A stretch of DNA of 64,000 bases from Metellina segmentata (GCA_947359465.1 OX375880.1:20102714-20166713), one strand, 5' to 3'. Positions 45,301-60,300 are shown, numbered from the stretch's first letter. A program made the numbers and translations. Notes: generated by a model not told the origin, from the letters alone.

Positions 45301-48300
45301 CAATGTTATGCCTTTTTTTTGGCAACAATTTAATACTACAGTGATCTCTCACTTATAACACGCTCTCGTTTATGCGCGTTTTTCAGTTATACGCGGTTTT
45401 TTCGCGGTCCCGGCCATGAATATAGGAAAACAATGATAACTCTTATTCATTTATACGCCACAATAAAAAAGCAGCTCTCACTTATGCGCGTCGCAAAAAA
45501 ATTTTCATTTAAAAAATTAGGTTCCTCAAGTCAGGTGTTGCTTCTCGCAAGAACTTTTCCTTGTTTGTTCTGCTTCTAGGAATGCATTCCCTCGCCCTTC
45601 CCCTATCGTTCGGATTACCGGAACACATTTCTCTACCAAATACACGGGTGTACCGGAGGGGTCTTGTGACTGACGTCAGTGAAAGTCGCATTTATACAGC
45701 AGACAATTAGAGTGGTTAGTACGGTACGTATCACGTGGCATTGATCGCTAACGTTGAACCTTCTTTGGAGTTTGGGTTAGATGGTTGCGTTTTAAAATGC
45801 CAAAACAAACAAAATTGTCGCTTTCGTTTAAAATGGATGTTATAAAAAAATTCGAAGAAAATTCTTGCAACTCGAAAAAAGTTTTAGCGGAGCATTTTAA
45901 TGTTCCAGAATCGACATTGAGAGGGATTTTAAAAAATCGGGAGGCGATTATAGTCGCTCATCGAGAATGTGGAATTCAGTCGAAGAAAAGAAGCAAAATT
46001 CAAGGTGAAAAGTTCGAAGAATTTGAGAAAGTTTTGTTGCTATGGTTTAAAGAAGCTTGTGCCTCAAACATTCCTGTTAACGTTGAGCTTCTAAGGGAGA
46101 AGGCCGAACAATTGTCAAAGAGTTTTGAAATAGAAAATTTTTCTGCATCATATGGATGGATTGAAAAATTCAAAAATAGGTATGGCTTGGCAACTTGTGT
46201 CCTTTCTGGGGAAAGTGCGAGTGTCAATGAAGAAACCGTAGAACAATGGAAAGAAGCCGGAACGGATACGAACCGAAAAGCATCTACAATTGTGACGAAA
46301 CTGGACTTTTTTATAAACTGATGCCCGACAGAACCTTAACATTCAAGGGAGAACCATGCCATGGTGGGAAAAAAAGTAAAGAAAGACTAACTGCCTTGCT
46401 GTGTTGCAACGCTGATGGTTCAGAAAAATTCCCGCCATTGGTCATTGGCAGATAAAAAAAACCTCCCTGTTTTAAGAACGTGAAGAAGAAGCTTCCTTGC
46501 GACTACACTAGCAACAAAACAGCGTGGATGACATCGCACATTTTCTTGGATTTCCTTCAAAAATTCGACAGGAAAATGCAAAAAGAAAAATGGAAAGTCC
46601 TGCTCACCCACAAGATCTTACAACTTTCAATAACACGAAAGTTGTGTTTTTTCCTGCAACTTGTACTAGCAAGATTCAACCTTTGGATCTGAGTGTCATT
46701 CGTTGTGTGAAAGTGCACTACAGAAAAACTTTAATCCGTCGACTTCTGGCTGCGTCAGAAACAAAACGTGCATTAAAAGACGAATTGAAGCAAATTACCG
46801 TCCTTGATGCATTTCATATGTTGTGTTCATCATGGAGAAACGTTACTGACAAGTGCATTAAAAGCTGCTTTAAGAAAGTAGGATTTTCGTTTCTAGCAGA
46901 AAATGAATGTGATGAGCCAGAAAATGAAAGTGAAAATTGTGAAAACGACATAAACAAAGAAGATTGGCATATTGTATCTGGTGGACTCGCTACGTGCACT
47001 ACTTTCAACGATTTCGTTGATGTAGATGAAAGCATTTCCATTTCCTTTGTGTTCTTAAAAAATAGTAAACGGAAGTTATACACGGAAACTTGTATTTACA
47101 TTTTGAAACTACGTAACCTTATTTCCATTTTTCTGTAGTACTATATACATAGTATTAATTAACAATATACTGTGTACACTGTATTGATTTTTCACTTTTA
47201 AGCTCCTTTTTGTGGTTTTTCACTTATGCGCTTTTTCACTTATACGCGTTTTGTTCGCTGTCCCCAACCCCCGCGCATATGTGAGAGATCACTGTATATA
47301 TAAATTAATTAAAATAATGCTGGCTAAATCTAACTATAAAATCCATTTGATATAAGTATTAATCTAATATATGCTTTCCTAAGCACAGAACTTTAAAGGA
47401 ACACTGTTATGTCCAACTATCAAGCATAAAAAAAATCTCAAAATAACAAAACGATTGAATAAACACCTTAATTTAAGAATTTGTATAAGTATCAATAACC
47501 CATGTAAAAATCATTACCCTAACAAAAAGAGCAACCATTTAATGAATTATTTTAATCGGTCCTTAAAAGTTTTTTCCAGTTTTGGGCCAATCTGCTGGGA
47601 ATTATCACAATTCAAGCAGTACATTCCATAACAATACAGAACCTTATTTTAACTGATTATGTGCTTTTAAATTTGAAGCTTTTGGTTGTTTGCCTGATAT
47701 TTAGTTAAACTTTTTGCCTTCCACATAACCTCTCGGTGATTGGCTTTCCCCCCAAAATGTATGACTCGAAATAACCATTTAAAGCAAAACTTTATTTTAG
47801 CTGATATGGTCATCATTAAAAAAAGTTATTCATATACCAATCAAGTCCTGCTTAAAGAAAATCATGTGCAGATTCAGTTTGTGGTCTAAATCCAGTGCAT
47901 CAGAAATTTCAAATTAACAACTTGAGCAATAAAACAAACATTTAATGAAATAATAATCTAATTACCTAATAATCACTGGAATCTATATATATTGCAAGTT
48001 GCTTATAAAGAACTTGAAATATAGTACAAGACAAAACAAGATAAATAGATGAAAACCTCAGTCAGTAGTAGGCAATAAAAAGTGTAAAACTTCAAAACAG
48101 CAACTAATAAAGATTGAAAACAGAAAAAGTGCCAACGGCCATTTCAGGAGAGAAGCCAGAAGAAAAGGACTGCCATAGTTAAAGCACCTGTGAAATAGTA
48201 GCAATAACAGTCTCTTAAGCCCTACTATTATAAAAGGAAGTGTTTGTTTCTTGCCTGCAAAGTCCTGATGAATCTATGGCACTTACAGTGATGGGATTTG

Positions 48301-51300
48301 GCACACAGGTAGTCCAAATTTTTTTGGGCCCAGCAAACTTTAAAATTCAATCTAAAACATTTAAAAATGAATTTAATCGTTTTTTCACCATTCTTTCTTC
48401 TTTGTGGAAATGAAGAAGCATCAAAATTTAGACTTTTTTTTATCTCACGTCACAATTGACATCAGCCTTTGGAACCATGTAAAGTTTTTTTCCACCTTCT
48501 GTTTTGAATGGGAGCGAACAGATTTGAATGACCTTCGTTTCATTCGAGATTCATTCATTTGGATTTCCAGAGAAACAGATTTGAGTGAAACAAAAGAAAT
48601 TATTAAAGGTATCACTGGCGTTCTTCAGTACTTTTTTCTATCTCAGCGATCATTAAAGATAGAAATTTTTTTTTAACGGATTTGAAATCTGCGTAACATT
48701 TTACACCAGATAGATAGATACCTTATAAGTTTGATTTTCTTTCAATAAATAATTTATCAATTAAATATTTAAATCTTTTGGTTTGCAAAGCAAACCAACA
48801 AAACGGGCAACTTCGTTATGACTGCTATCCAACAGGTTACCAATTCACATTTGGTTTGAGAAGCAAACCAATAACCCCACAGGTAACACTGGGCTAACCA
48901 CAAAGTGGATAGTTAAGTATGAAACACAGACATTGGTTGATCGACATTGATAAGGTTTCGTGACAATGCAGAAACTAGATTCGGATGCTTATCTCTAATA
49001 AGGAAGTGTTTGTCTGTTTGGGGCCGCAAAATTCTGACGATTCTATGGCATTTACAGCAATGAGATTTGGCACATAGGTAGTCCAAATTATTTGCAATTT
49101 TTGGGTCGTGGCGAATTTTAAAATTCACTCTAGAATATTTTAAAATTAATTTAATAGTTTTATTCTCCATCGCTTTTTCAAATGCACAGAACTTTTCTAC
49201 CCGTATGACCTTGCAGTCAGGGCTTGGAACCATGGCAATTTTTTTTCATCTGCAGAAAATTGTTTTTTTCATTTCCGCTTTGATTTCGAATAAATTTCCA
49301 GCCAGCCGATAAATCTTTTTAACTTAATTCAGTTATTTTTTTTAATCTCCTAGACCGTTAAAAATAGAAAAAAAATTTCCACGGATTTGAAATCTATGGA
49401 AAATTTTAGTTTAGATTCATACCTAAAAATAAGATTTTCTTTGAATAAATAATTTTTAAATTGAATACGTCTTCAACAGATTTGAAATCTGCAGAAAATT
49501 TTACACCACATTAATATCTTACACCACTGTCATGGGCAAAGCCGGGCTAGTATTTCATAATTGCCACAGCTTGTCGAAAAGACTTCTAAATTGTTGTTCC
49601 AGGGAAGTTCCTTAAAGAAAAATCTTTAAAAAATTTTCATTTGGTATTGCAAAAAGGAACCAATTTCCATTAGCCTTTCATTGGTGAATTTAAGAAAAGA
49701 AGTAGCCCAAATTACAAAAGGATCTTTTGACCTAATTTGCTTCAACAGTTGGTAAAAAATTGCCCAACACTATGGGACAGAAGTTGCAAGAAAATACGCA
49801 AGTTTAAAATATGTTCAAGAATAGTGTTACACAATTCACTTTTAGAATTGGCAGAAGTCTTTCTCCATCGAATGCTTTATGTTTTGAATCTTAAGCAGTC
49901 ATTGTTTTGAAGTGTTGCATTTCTTACTAAACCAAGATGAGTTTGATTGCATACACAAATATAATAAGCAAATGTAATATTGAGGAATTAGTGGTGAAGC
50001 AGTGCAAATTACATGCAATGGCAGAGAGTGTGTGCATAATTTGCCCTAAAGGTAGAAGCGCATGCTGTGAGTAAGAAAAGTATTCAATTACAGGTTAAAA
50101 TTTTTTCACACAGCCTTATCCCATTCACCAAATTCTATTCATAATAAAACTCTACCTTTGACTTAGAAATCCGATTGCAATTCTGTGAGTATGTCACCCT
50201 AAAAGAATTTCATGAAACAGTTATCTAAAAGCTCCACTCTACGACATTTACATTAAGACAACACAAAAACATACCAAATTAGTACTTTTTTTTACACTTC
50301 ATACACAAAGAGAAAATATGAAAAGAAACACTTCCTTCATGGTTTAAATTACAGAAGAGATACTTTAAGCAACAATTAACAAATTTTGAACAGGGTAGGT
50401 TTGATTTTTACAGCACAGGGACCATATTTGGCCAAGTCGCACCAAATACGAGAAAGCAAATGTGTTTTAGTGACACAAAAGAGAAAATACACCAACGGAG
50501 GAATGGAACCTGTGCTGCCTACAACTCTCAGGTTGCTGTCATTTGGGCAAATACACTGAACCATGCCAGCCCCAAATTTTGAGTTGGTTGCATTCTATGG
50601 CCTTAGGCCAAGTTGCACGAAACAGTGTCATCTAAATGAACAATGAGGGAGGAAAAGAACAAAAAGTAGAAGGGTGAGTTGGTTGATGGTTCACAGTCCA
50701 AAGGACAGGTTGTGGCAATAGAAGGACAGGTAAGGGTAAAACAAAAGGGAGAAAAGATCACTAGGGCACTTTGGGTTGTGATGTCCGAGTTAATTCAAAG
50801 TCTAACCAACAGGGAAATTTTTGAATTGGATTGGTTTTATGGCACAAGGGCTATATTTGGGCAAGATATGCCACACAGCACAACGAACAAAAGATCGCAA
50901 GGGCACTTTAGGGTTGTGATGTCTGAGTTAATTCAAAGTTTACCCCGTGAGGGAAAATTTTGAATTTGATTAGTTTTATCACACAAGGTCCATAGTTGGC
51001 CAAGTTATACCAAACACAAGACAACAAACAAAAGGAAGGAAAGATCCCTGGGGTATTTTGAGGTTGATATAAAGTTCATCCTTCATGGAAATTTTTTAAT
51101 TGAATTGGTTGGTTAAAGGTTTTATGGCACAAGGGTCATATTTGGCCAAGCAACACAAAACAACGAACAAAAGGGAGGAAAGATCACTAGGGTACTTTGG
51201 GATTGATTTAAAGTTTACCCCTTCAGGGTAAATTTTGAATTGGATTGGTTGGCTTAAGTTTCATGGCACAAGGGCCATACTTGGCCAAGCTACGGCAAAC

Positions 51301-54300
51301 ATAAGACAATGTCCAGTAAAAAATGTGGTGAAAGGGGATGAGTAGTGGTATGAAAGAAGAAAAGATCGCTTGGGTATCAGGGAACGTGACTCCCTGTGTT
51401 CACTAGATATTAAACAGCACTGGAAAAGAAAAAATGTGCTTCAGAGTAATTTGGAATCGGAAATAGTGTTAATTAAAATTGGCCAAATCTTGAATCCCTA
51501 ACACACTTACAGGATAATTGAAACTTCAAGTACAATTACCCAAGTTGTACAAAGAAATTCTAAGATATTCTGATTTCAGAGGGAATTCTGGAATTTAAAC
51601 AGCTGGTCTCTCATATACTGAAGATATCAATTCTGTCAAATGCATACCTCTGTTTTAGGCACATTGTCCCAGTGAGATGCAATTGTGCACGAAAAGCAGC
51701 CGTGTCATTAGTCATACGAGCAGCACTGCGATTTTCATCAGAAGACGAGAGTGAAAGCAAGATATGTGCAAATTTGCGAAACACGGGTGCAATAATTAAA
51801 TACAAAACTTTTCTAATTCTTTTTACTGAATAATTTTCTACGTCACTGAAAAGCAGATGCAAGTTTGTATTCACACACAAATTATCCCTTAGAATGTAGC
51901 AGGTACTTAAGAACAACTTAACCAATCTTAATATGTATTCCTTATTACATTTCTTAAAAGCTGTTGACCAAAAGATTAGTTTAGGTCATATTCTTGTGAT
52001 TTATAAATTGATATTGTATAAATCAGACATAAATATGTGCATTAAAAAAATATACAATCTAGCTTATGTTTATTGGCATTTTAAACTTGTGTTCATTTTA
52101 TGATCATCACAAAATGCTTCTTTCATCTTGGTTGGATTTTAATGGTGCAAAGGCCATATTATGAACTTGAGGTGTATCTTCAATCACATACAGCCATGCT
52201 CAAAGAGATAATATTCAAAAGACAAATGTAATGCAGAACATTTTTATATTCTTCTGCGATAAAAAACTAATATATAAAAACTAACCAAAAAGGGACTTAG
52301 TTTTTAAGAGTGGTTTGCTCAATATTCAAATTTTAAAACTTTATTAAAAAATCTTAAGTATTAATTAAAAGACTAGCTAAGAAAAATCACACAAGTGAGT
52401 TTCACCAAAATTAAAAAATTCTCAGCTCTACTTGTTTTACAAAGGTTCTGTACTGTATAACATAAAATGTGCATGATACACCGGAAAAAACTTTTGTGAA
52501 CAGATACAGAATTTGCGTATTGGAAATTTTATTATTGTAATGTAATCTTTAACAACTATTAAATAAAATAAATCCATGAAACATTGTCATACAAAACCAA
52601 ATAATAGCAAAATAACTGACTAAAAACAAGAATTATCTAGAAAAAAATTTATTTTGCTTACTCGTTTGTATCTGAAGTAAGGTAAATTGACTCTTCCAAA
52701 AGCACTTCTGACTCTGTGAGAAACTTGAGCCCTAAAGGACAACACACACAAATTTATGTATTTACAGATACTGCTCTAAATAATACTTTAACTACAATGC
52801 TTAGGAAATTAGCAAAATACATAAATATACACATGCAGAAAACAAGAGTCTAAGTTCATGTGTCAGCATGTGAGATTGATTGAACACAGCCTAAGATCTG
52901 CATGAATGCAGCCTGAAATATTAGATATACTAAGTGATTTTGTTCATTTAATATAACAACATTATTGATCATTCATTATTTATAAGAGACAATTATTTTT
53001 TCAGAGCTCTCTGTATGTATATTTTTTAGTATGGTGGGTAGACAATTTTCTGTTTGCTATAGCATTTGCATAAATTAATTTATACTTTAAGAATTTAAAA
53101 AAATCCTATACCCAAGATTAGTGCTATGCTCAGAAATTGACTGTCATAGCTGCCAACTGGATAAGGTAAAAAAAACAGAAGATTTTGGGTAAAAAACAGA
53201 AGAATTTATTATTCATACTTGGCATTGACATTTTATTAAAAATATGAACTAAAGGGCAGAAATTTACAATTTAAATTAAAAATTTTAGTAATATCAGTAA
53301 TACAATGTATTTAAACATCCTTTAGAAAACTTAAACTAACCTCAATTTAAACTAATTTTAGAAAATAACTATAAACCTTAAGTTGTATACATAACAGTTT
53401 AACATGCATCAGGTTTCTGATTTAAATGCACAATTCTTGTTTATAATATTTCTATTCTTAGCTATAATATTTATTTACACATTACTTGGGTAACACGTAA
53501 GTTGGGAATGCTCGGTAATCTATAATCTAGCGATAATCTTTAAAAAATGCAAAAGGCAGAAAAAACTTGTTTCCGTCCGGAAAACCGGAAAAATTATGAA
53601 AAATCGGGAAAGTTTCCGGGTAATCCGGAAGGATTGGCAGCTATGGACTGTGTAGTTCCAACTGGTTGGAAATCAGTCACTGTATCAAGGTAGATACATC
53701 CAAAGAAATTTTAATTTAGGCTTTATCGGAAGTGGCCAAAGCTACAAATTGAATTTGGTCGATTTAGGTAAGACATGGTAGAGTTGAAATTAGCAAAGCA
53801 CCAAATAATATTAAAAAAGTACATATATGAAAAACTGCCTTTTTAAAATTAAACTATAAAAACTAATGTCTAAAAGAAATTTCACTACATTTCTTCACTG
53901 CGAATGTTTAAAAAGAAATTCAAAATTAAAATCAGTTGTGGCGAACCACAAGATCCAAGGAGCTATGATCTGGTCAAATATCAATTGCAACAATTCTTTT
54001 CAGAGGATTTTTACCAAACGTGCACATTGAGCATTTCAAGCCTGCCATCTTATACATGTGGCAAATGAAGCACAAATATATCTGAGGAAGTAACTGCTGC
54101 ATTCACTACTTACCGCCTTTCAGGCTTGGCCACTATGAATCCTACCACCATTAAGACAAGTACCAAGACCATCACGCCAACGACGATTTCAGCTTTGTGA
54201 CTAGATGGCGCGGCCTCCTTGTAAGGGTCAGGGTGGAGATTATCGTCTTTGGATCCATCATCTGTTTTGTGCCTAAGTGTAATCAGAAAACATACCACTT

Positions 54301-57300
54301 GAAACAAGATTGGTTTGGGCAAGGGCCGTATTTGGCCAAACACAAGACAAAATCAAGTAATTGCGAAGGTTTTTTTTAAATTCAGGGGTAAAAACAGTCA
54401 AAATGTAAAAAAGAGGAAAATAGACACAGCGTTATTTTGAACTACAAAAATAGCTGAATAAGAATAGTATACTTTTGTATAAATGTGTGTACAGAACAGT
54501 GATGCAGCCACTGAGGGGAGGGGTAGGCAAATTTAGTCTGATAAAGCCCTATAAAGTCCACTAAAAACAATAAAATTTGTCTTTCAAAATAGGGAGGTTA
54601 ACCCATAACCTCACATGGCTGCGCCACTTGTACAGAATATGTGTTTATGATAAGCATGTATTTTTTGCCTATTATTTAGCTTTATAAACTCTATAAATTC
54701 CACTATAAACAATGAAATGTCTTTGGAGGAAGGGGTGGGGGGCTTAAAGAAAAAACACGGAAATCCACGGAAGATTTTCACTCCTGTTAATTAGCATCGC
54801 ACTGGAGCAACACAACAGGCTGTTGGTGACAGTCCAGGATCAAACGCAAAGCGAAAAAACCGAGGACTCCATGTAATTTTATCCTTGTCATTTGACTTGA
54901 TTTGTTTGTTTACTCAAATCCCTGTCAGAATTGAGCCATAATAGCCCGGTTATAGAAGAGTAACTAATTAGCAGCATGAGGGTTGCGAGTTTGAAATCAA
55001 CCAAAGACCGTCGTGAGGACATTTGAGGCCACAGCACATTTAATGTGCCCTGTATGTAATGGTCTTCGGTTGGATTCGAACTCGCAACCCTTTGTACTCT
55101 TCCAACCGGGCTACAGCAACCCGTCAAGTAATTGAGAAAAGGTTGAAGCGATCAAAGTAGAAAAAGATCGCTTGGGCATCCTGAGGTTGCAATCCAAACA
55201 TTTAATAGAGGCAGTAAACCCCATGGGAAGAATGGATAGCTGGGATACCTTGGGTCTGTGAATCCCACACACACCTCAAGATGCAACCCGAGGGGACTTA
55301 AAATCAAGGATAAAGTTTATTTCAACTTTAAAAATTAAAAAAATTTTATCGGATTGATTGGTTTCGGGCGCAAGGTCCAGTCGCGGACTAGCTAGTTCAT
55401 GATTGACTCTCCTAGCGATTGTATCGATATGGTAGCGTGACATCAGCGAAATGGACCAGGTTGCATTGGATGCTATATTTAGTCATTAGGAGGAAATATC
55501 GCGTTGGATGATGCAATATTTCGTAGAAAACTGACCAAATCTTGATCTTGTCATTATGAAGAAATAGGCAATATCCTGATGACAAGATTTATTGCTTTTA
55601 GTGAAACTGGTCAGATCTTGATGGACAAGATATCTCGTCAAAACCACTCTTGGAGGGTTAAGTTCTACCCAATAAAAAAACCAGTTAACTTTTAAAAGAA
55701 AAGCCAATCTGATAATAAACAGTGATATGAAACTCTTATATGTACACATAGCATAAACATAAAATACACGAAAATACACATTGCATAAATATCAAGTTAA
55801 CGCTTGGAAAGGTTGCTGCAGAGTTCATTCTCAATAATTCTATGAGAATGCCAGGATGTATAAAAGTTACAGCTCATCTGATATTGGGAAAAATTAGTAT
55901 TCAAAGGAAAAACTACTAACTATAAACCATTATAGCACTTTTTCTAAAATGCTAAAACAGGTAATGCTCATTCAAATTTTGTCTTGGAAACTTTTGCTTT
56001 TGTCTTCAAATCTAAGATTATTTCCCTACATCACTGCTTTGTTAAATAAATTTATAAGTGAAATCTGTTACTATGCCTATTATATAATATAATATTGAAC
56101 AAATGCAAGTTTTTGTCATTAGTTAGGATAAATAAGATCTAAATATTGTTTAATTAAGGAAGTGGAAAATTTCAAAAGCCAAGACACACCTATTAAAATC
56201 TGGACACACTGCAACAGTTTCCCAATCAAAAACATAATCACAATCACCAGATTCGTAAATGAAAGTTGGACTTCCCTGGAAAAAAAAAACGCAAACATGA
56301 ATTATTCAGTCAAAACGTAATTATCAGCAATTATTAACACAAAAAAATCAGGCACCCACAATTTTACTGTAAGCTTCGCATGCCTTAAAGCTTCTCATTT
56401 TAACACAACATATACAGGATGAGTCATATAATGAGGGGGAGGGGACATCTTAATTTTCATTTAACTGCAGAAATATAACATTTTTAATAGAAAATATTCA
56501 AATATATAATTTATTTTACGAGGTGTTGTATGTGTATGAAAATGCAAACTATAACTTTCATGCATGCAGTCCATTTAGACACTTTCAATTAAAAGAACAT
56601 CACATAAATTGGTCAAAATATTGGCAAGCTTGTGGTAATATTTGCTGACATATCCAACATAACAATTTTAAGAAATATAAACAGATACACAATTCATTCA
56701 AGTACTTGTTTTTCACTAAATCTACATACATAAAGCAGAGTTGGCATCTGTATGTCTTTCTGTTCTTTATACAAATCTACATCGTTCGACAAACCACACC
56801 AAACTTGGAAAAATTATCACCCGTTCTATTTGTCCTAGGCAGTGGCATATATTTTTTGGAGAAAATGGGGCGATAGGGCCAGGGCAGGAAAATTTTTTTT
56901 GGAAAAAACCAAAGGTACAACAAAAAAATTTACAAATAAAAATGTAAACTGATTTTAAAATAACATGTTTGAATTTTGAATGACAAAGCACAAAATTATA
57001 TTTTTCGATAATGTTATATGTTGATCTGGTTTTGAATTAATCCAAAACCACAGTTGAACAAAATTAGGTTAGTACTAATGACAAACCTATGGGGAGAAAG
57101 CGTAAAATTGAAAACGGAAGGAGTTGGCTTTTTAAGGGGAGGTGAGGTGTAGAGCAAATATCATTGCTGAAAGCAAAAAGCAGGGAGTGGGGGCGGCAAG
57201 TTGCCGGATGCCCCAAGCGGCAGAAATATAAATCTGCTACTGCTCCTAGGTGTAATTAAAGGGCTAAAAACAATTCAAAATCGACAAAATTAATCTTTAG

Positions 57301-60300
57301 ACTGCAGTTGGTACAACAGTTGTACCTTGATCGCACCAAGAATTTAGACTACTGCCAGTACAGCAGTTGTACCTTGAAAGATAAAATAATTGCGCTAAGA
57401 ATTTAGACTTCAGCAGTAGTACCTTGAAAGTTATAAGAACCGCGACAGTTATATCTATAGTCGTAGCCAAATGGTTAATGCTTAACTTTTTAATTTGATT
57501 TATAATTCTGCATCTGCATATTTAAGATGACAGCGAAATGTTGCGTCATATTTGAGAATTTGCAAGTATTATAAATGTGTTCTTTTTGTAAATAAATCAT
57601 TATTGTCTTTTATCAATATTATGCAAAAGAATTGTGTCAAATTCCTCTATTTCATAATATATTCAGGAAGTCAAAATTAGACACATTTGTACATATCTTT
57701 ATATTTTTTTTTATATAAAATTCTGCAGTCAGAACAATGTTAAAAAATTATTTTTCATACTCTTAAAATGATTCTTGCATCCTTTTATAAAAGAGCAGTG
57801 ATTAGTCTGATATATTTTCAATCAGCATTTAATTAAATCAACCCAAGCAATGCCTGGTAATTACGCTAGAATTATATAACACAGAATAATAAAAGAGTTT
57901 AGTATTGAGACTCTTACAAATTATAAAATTTATCATATACATTATAAATTATGATGCTTATACAAAACATTGCAACTTTTAGAAACAGATGAAAAGCAAT
58001 TCAATAAATTACATATATTTTGCAAGAAAGGAACATTTCTGAAGGTTTATGAACATTAAATAAGAAATTACACTTTTATAAAAATAGACAACCTACAAGT
58101 CAACTTGTAGATTAAAAACTATGACAGAGCTTAAAATAAAACAACTTTCTTTTAAATAGTTATTAAAATTACTTACAATGCCAGCAGCAGAAACACACTG
58201 CATCTTTATAAGAGTAGTCACATTCTTTGATTTATTTTTACCACATGGTTTCGTGTGAGAAATGAACGTTAGATGCAATTCGGTTCCTGCAAGTAAATGA
58301 TTTGAGTGGATTTAGTTAACATTGCATCAATAGGCAAGATTTTAACATTAAAAAAAACACCTAACAATGAAGAAAGATAAGACAGTACTAGCCACTGAGT
58401 GGCTCACTAGGCGTTGCCCGTGGTGTAAGTTATTAAACTGGCGTACAATTTTCCGCAGATTTCAAATCCGTTGAAATTTTTAATATATCTTTAGCAATTC
58501 CGATTTTACGAAAAAGAACTAACAATCCCAGTCAACTCTGCGCAAAATGAAAGAGGAAACAGAAAAAATAAATTTAGAATCTACCGTGATGAAAAAAACT
58601 TGGCATGAATCCAAAGCCTGTGACAGCAAGGTCATGTGGGTAGAAAAGTCTAGTTTCCGGTGTTTCTTCTCTCTCTGGTAGAAAACCGTTTAAGAACCCG
58701 ATAGAGAATAAAACTATTAAATTCTTTTTAAAATCTTCTAGATTGAATTTTAAAATTCGCCACAACCCAAAAATTGCAAAAGATTTGGACTACCTGTGTG
58801 CCAAATCTCATTGCCGTAAGTGCCATAGATCGTCAGGATTTTGCGGAGACGAAACAAACAAACACTTCCTTTTATAATAGTAGAGATGAGTGACAGTTAT
58901 ATGTACTTTGGCAGAATCTTTAAGGTCACTTCAATACCTTCTCAGCATAATTTTTTCTTCAAACAACGAGATGAGATGATTATTCAAATTGATTAACATT
59001 CAAGTTTTGAATGAGTAGCAAAATGATTTCTACTGGAAACTAAAATTGTCGTAATATGTCAAGAACAGTGAAATCCTTCTAAATCAGTGATTCTTAACCT
59101 GGGTGCGAGAGAAGTTTCTGAAGTTCCGATGCAACGTACCACCTGTGAGAAACTAGAGAACACAGTGTCGGCTTTTGGGACCCCCACTCCTACACTCTCT
59201 ACCTTTGCCTCAGCCACTGTGGTATATAAGCTGGAGTAAGCGTTGCTGCTTCGAAGACGGCACAAAAATTCACTAGGTTAGAAAACCTAATGACTGAGAA
59301 ATATTTTACTTTGCAGTAATAAACATATTTTCAATAAATAAGCACATTTTTAGGTTGTATTAATAATTTCTTCCATGAATAAAATGCAAAACTATGTTTT
59401 CAATGGGAATTATCATTAGAGTCAGAATTTTCACCATTTTTGTACCTAAAACAAAAGCCAGAAATCGCTTAAATGTAAGTGGACTTACACAAGGCTCTTC
59501 CAAAAAAAGGATCCTCACTTCAAAAGTATTATTATTATTTATGAATAAACAACAATGTAGCCATTAAAAACTGAGACATTGTTTTGTATGTATATATAAA
59601 TGTGTTTATTTTTCAATAAATAAATTTTCCTGCAGTAGATGTAATTTCCAAAATGAAGAAACAGGAACACATTTTTCAAGGGGGTACAAGATATATTTTT
59701 TGATTCAAGGGGTGTGCTGATCACTAAAAAGGTTAAAAATCACTGCTCTAAAGAGACTTGTTCTTAGGTGTTAAATGGAGATTTTACAGATATCTGCTGA
59801 TTGCTAGCAAAGAATTGTTATATCATCATCATTTTTTTATTCCGGAATCTGAAATGCGATTTACAAGAATTGCTATGCATGTTCAGCAGGATTGCGCCAT
59901 CAGGGGTGGCTATGGGGGTTTAAGTACTGTACTACAGAAAGGGAAAAGAAGATAAATATAAAATGAATTAAACGTTTCCACATTACCTCTAACAATAAAA
60001 GTCCTGGTGTCGAAACTGCCAATATCACGGTAGAATTTTGCTTTTGGTTTAGTTTGACAAACAGCTGCTTGAGAACATTGACTTTGAGCTTCAGTTGTGT
60101 TTTGATGTCCTCCACTTAGGTTTATCTCATACACATATTCGTCCGATGCAGATACTCCAGGCACACTGAACGTACTGCAAAAGAAAATTACATGGGTAAA
60201 TTATTAACCTTAGAACTAACTACATTAGAACCCTATTAAGCATACAACCAAGGCCAGGTAGGACAGTGTCAGTTACAGGACGATTGATTATCAGTTATGT

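Larger units (their letters stand above)
42353..52661 (-). other. Last intron of the IGF2R-like gene (10.3 kb)
   Basis: Bounded by GTAAGC (donor) and CTTTTAG (acceptor) on the minus strand. It contains the Tigger element, a reverse R4 pair, the tandem array at 50.4-51.4 kb, a hairpin near 44.7 kb and otherwise unremarkable AT-rich sequence (42353-45336, 47297-48227, 49553-50394, 51391-52661). Confidence 0.7.

Noticed and set aside
48404..48676. 90-codon plus-strand frame
   Set aside because: Lies inside the reverse R4 repeat, shows no protein signature, and its end overlaps the conserved repeat motif.
51611..51925. 104-codon minus-strand frame in the last receptor intron
   Set aside because: No recognisable domain, and the flanking tail exons already join in phase without it.
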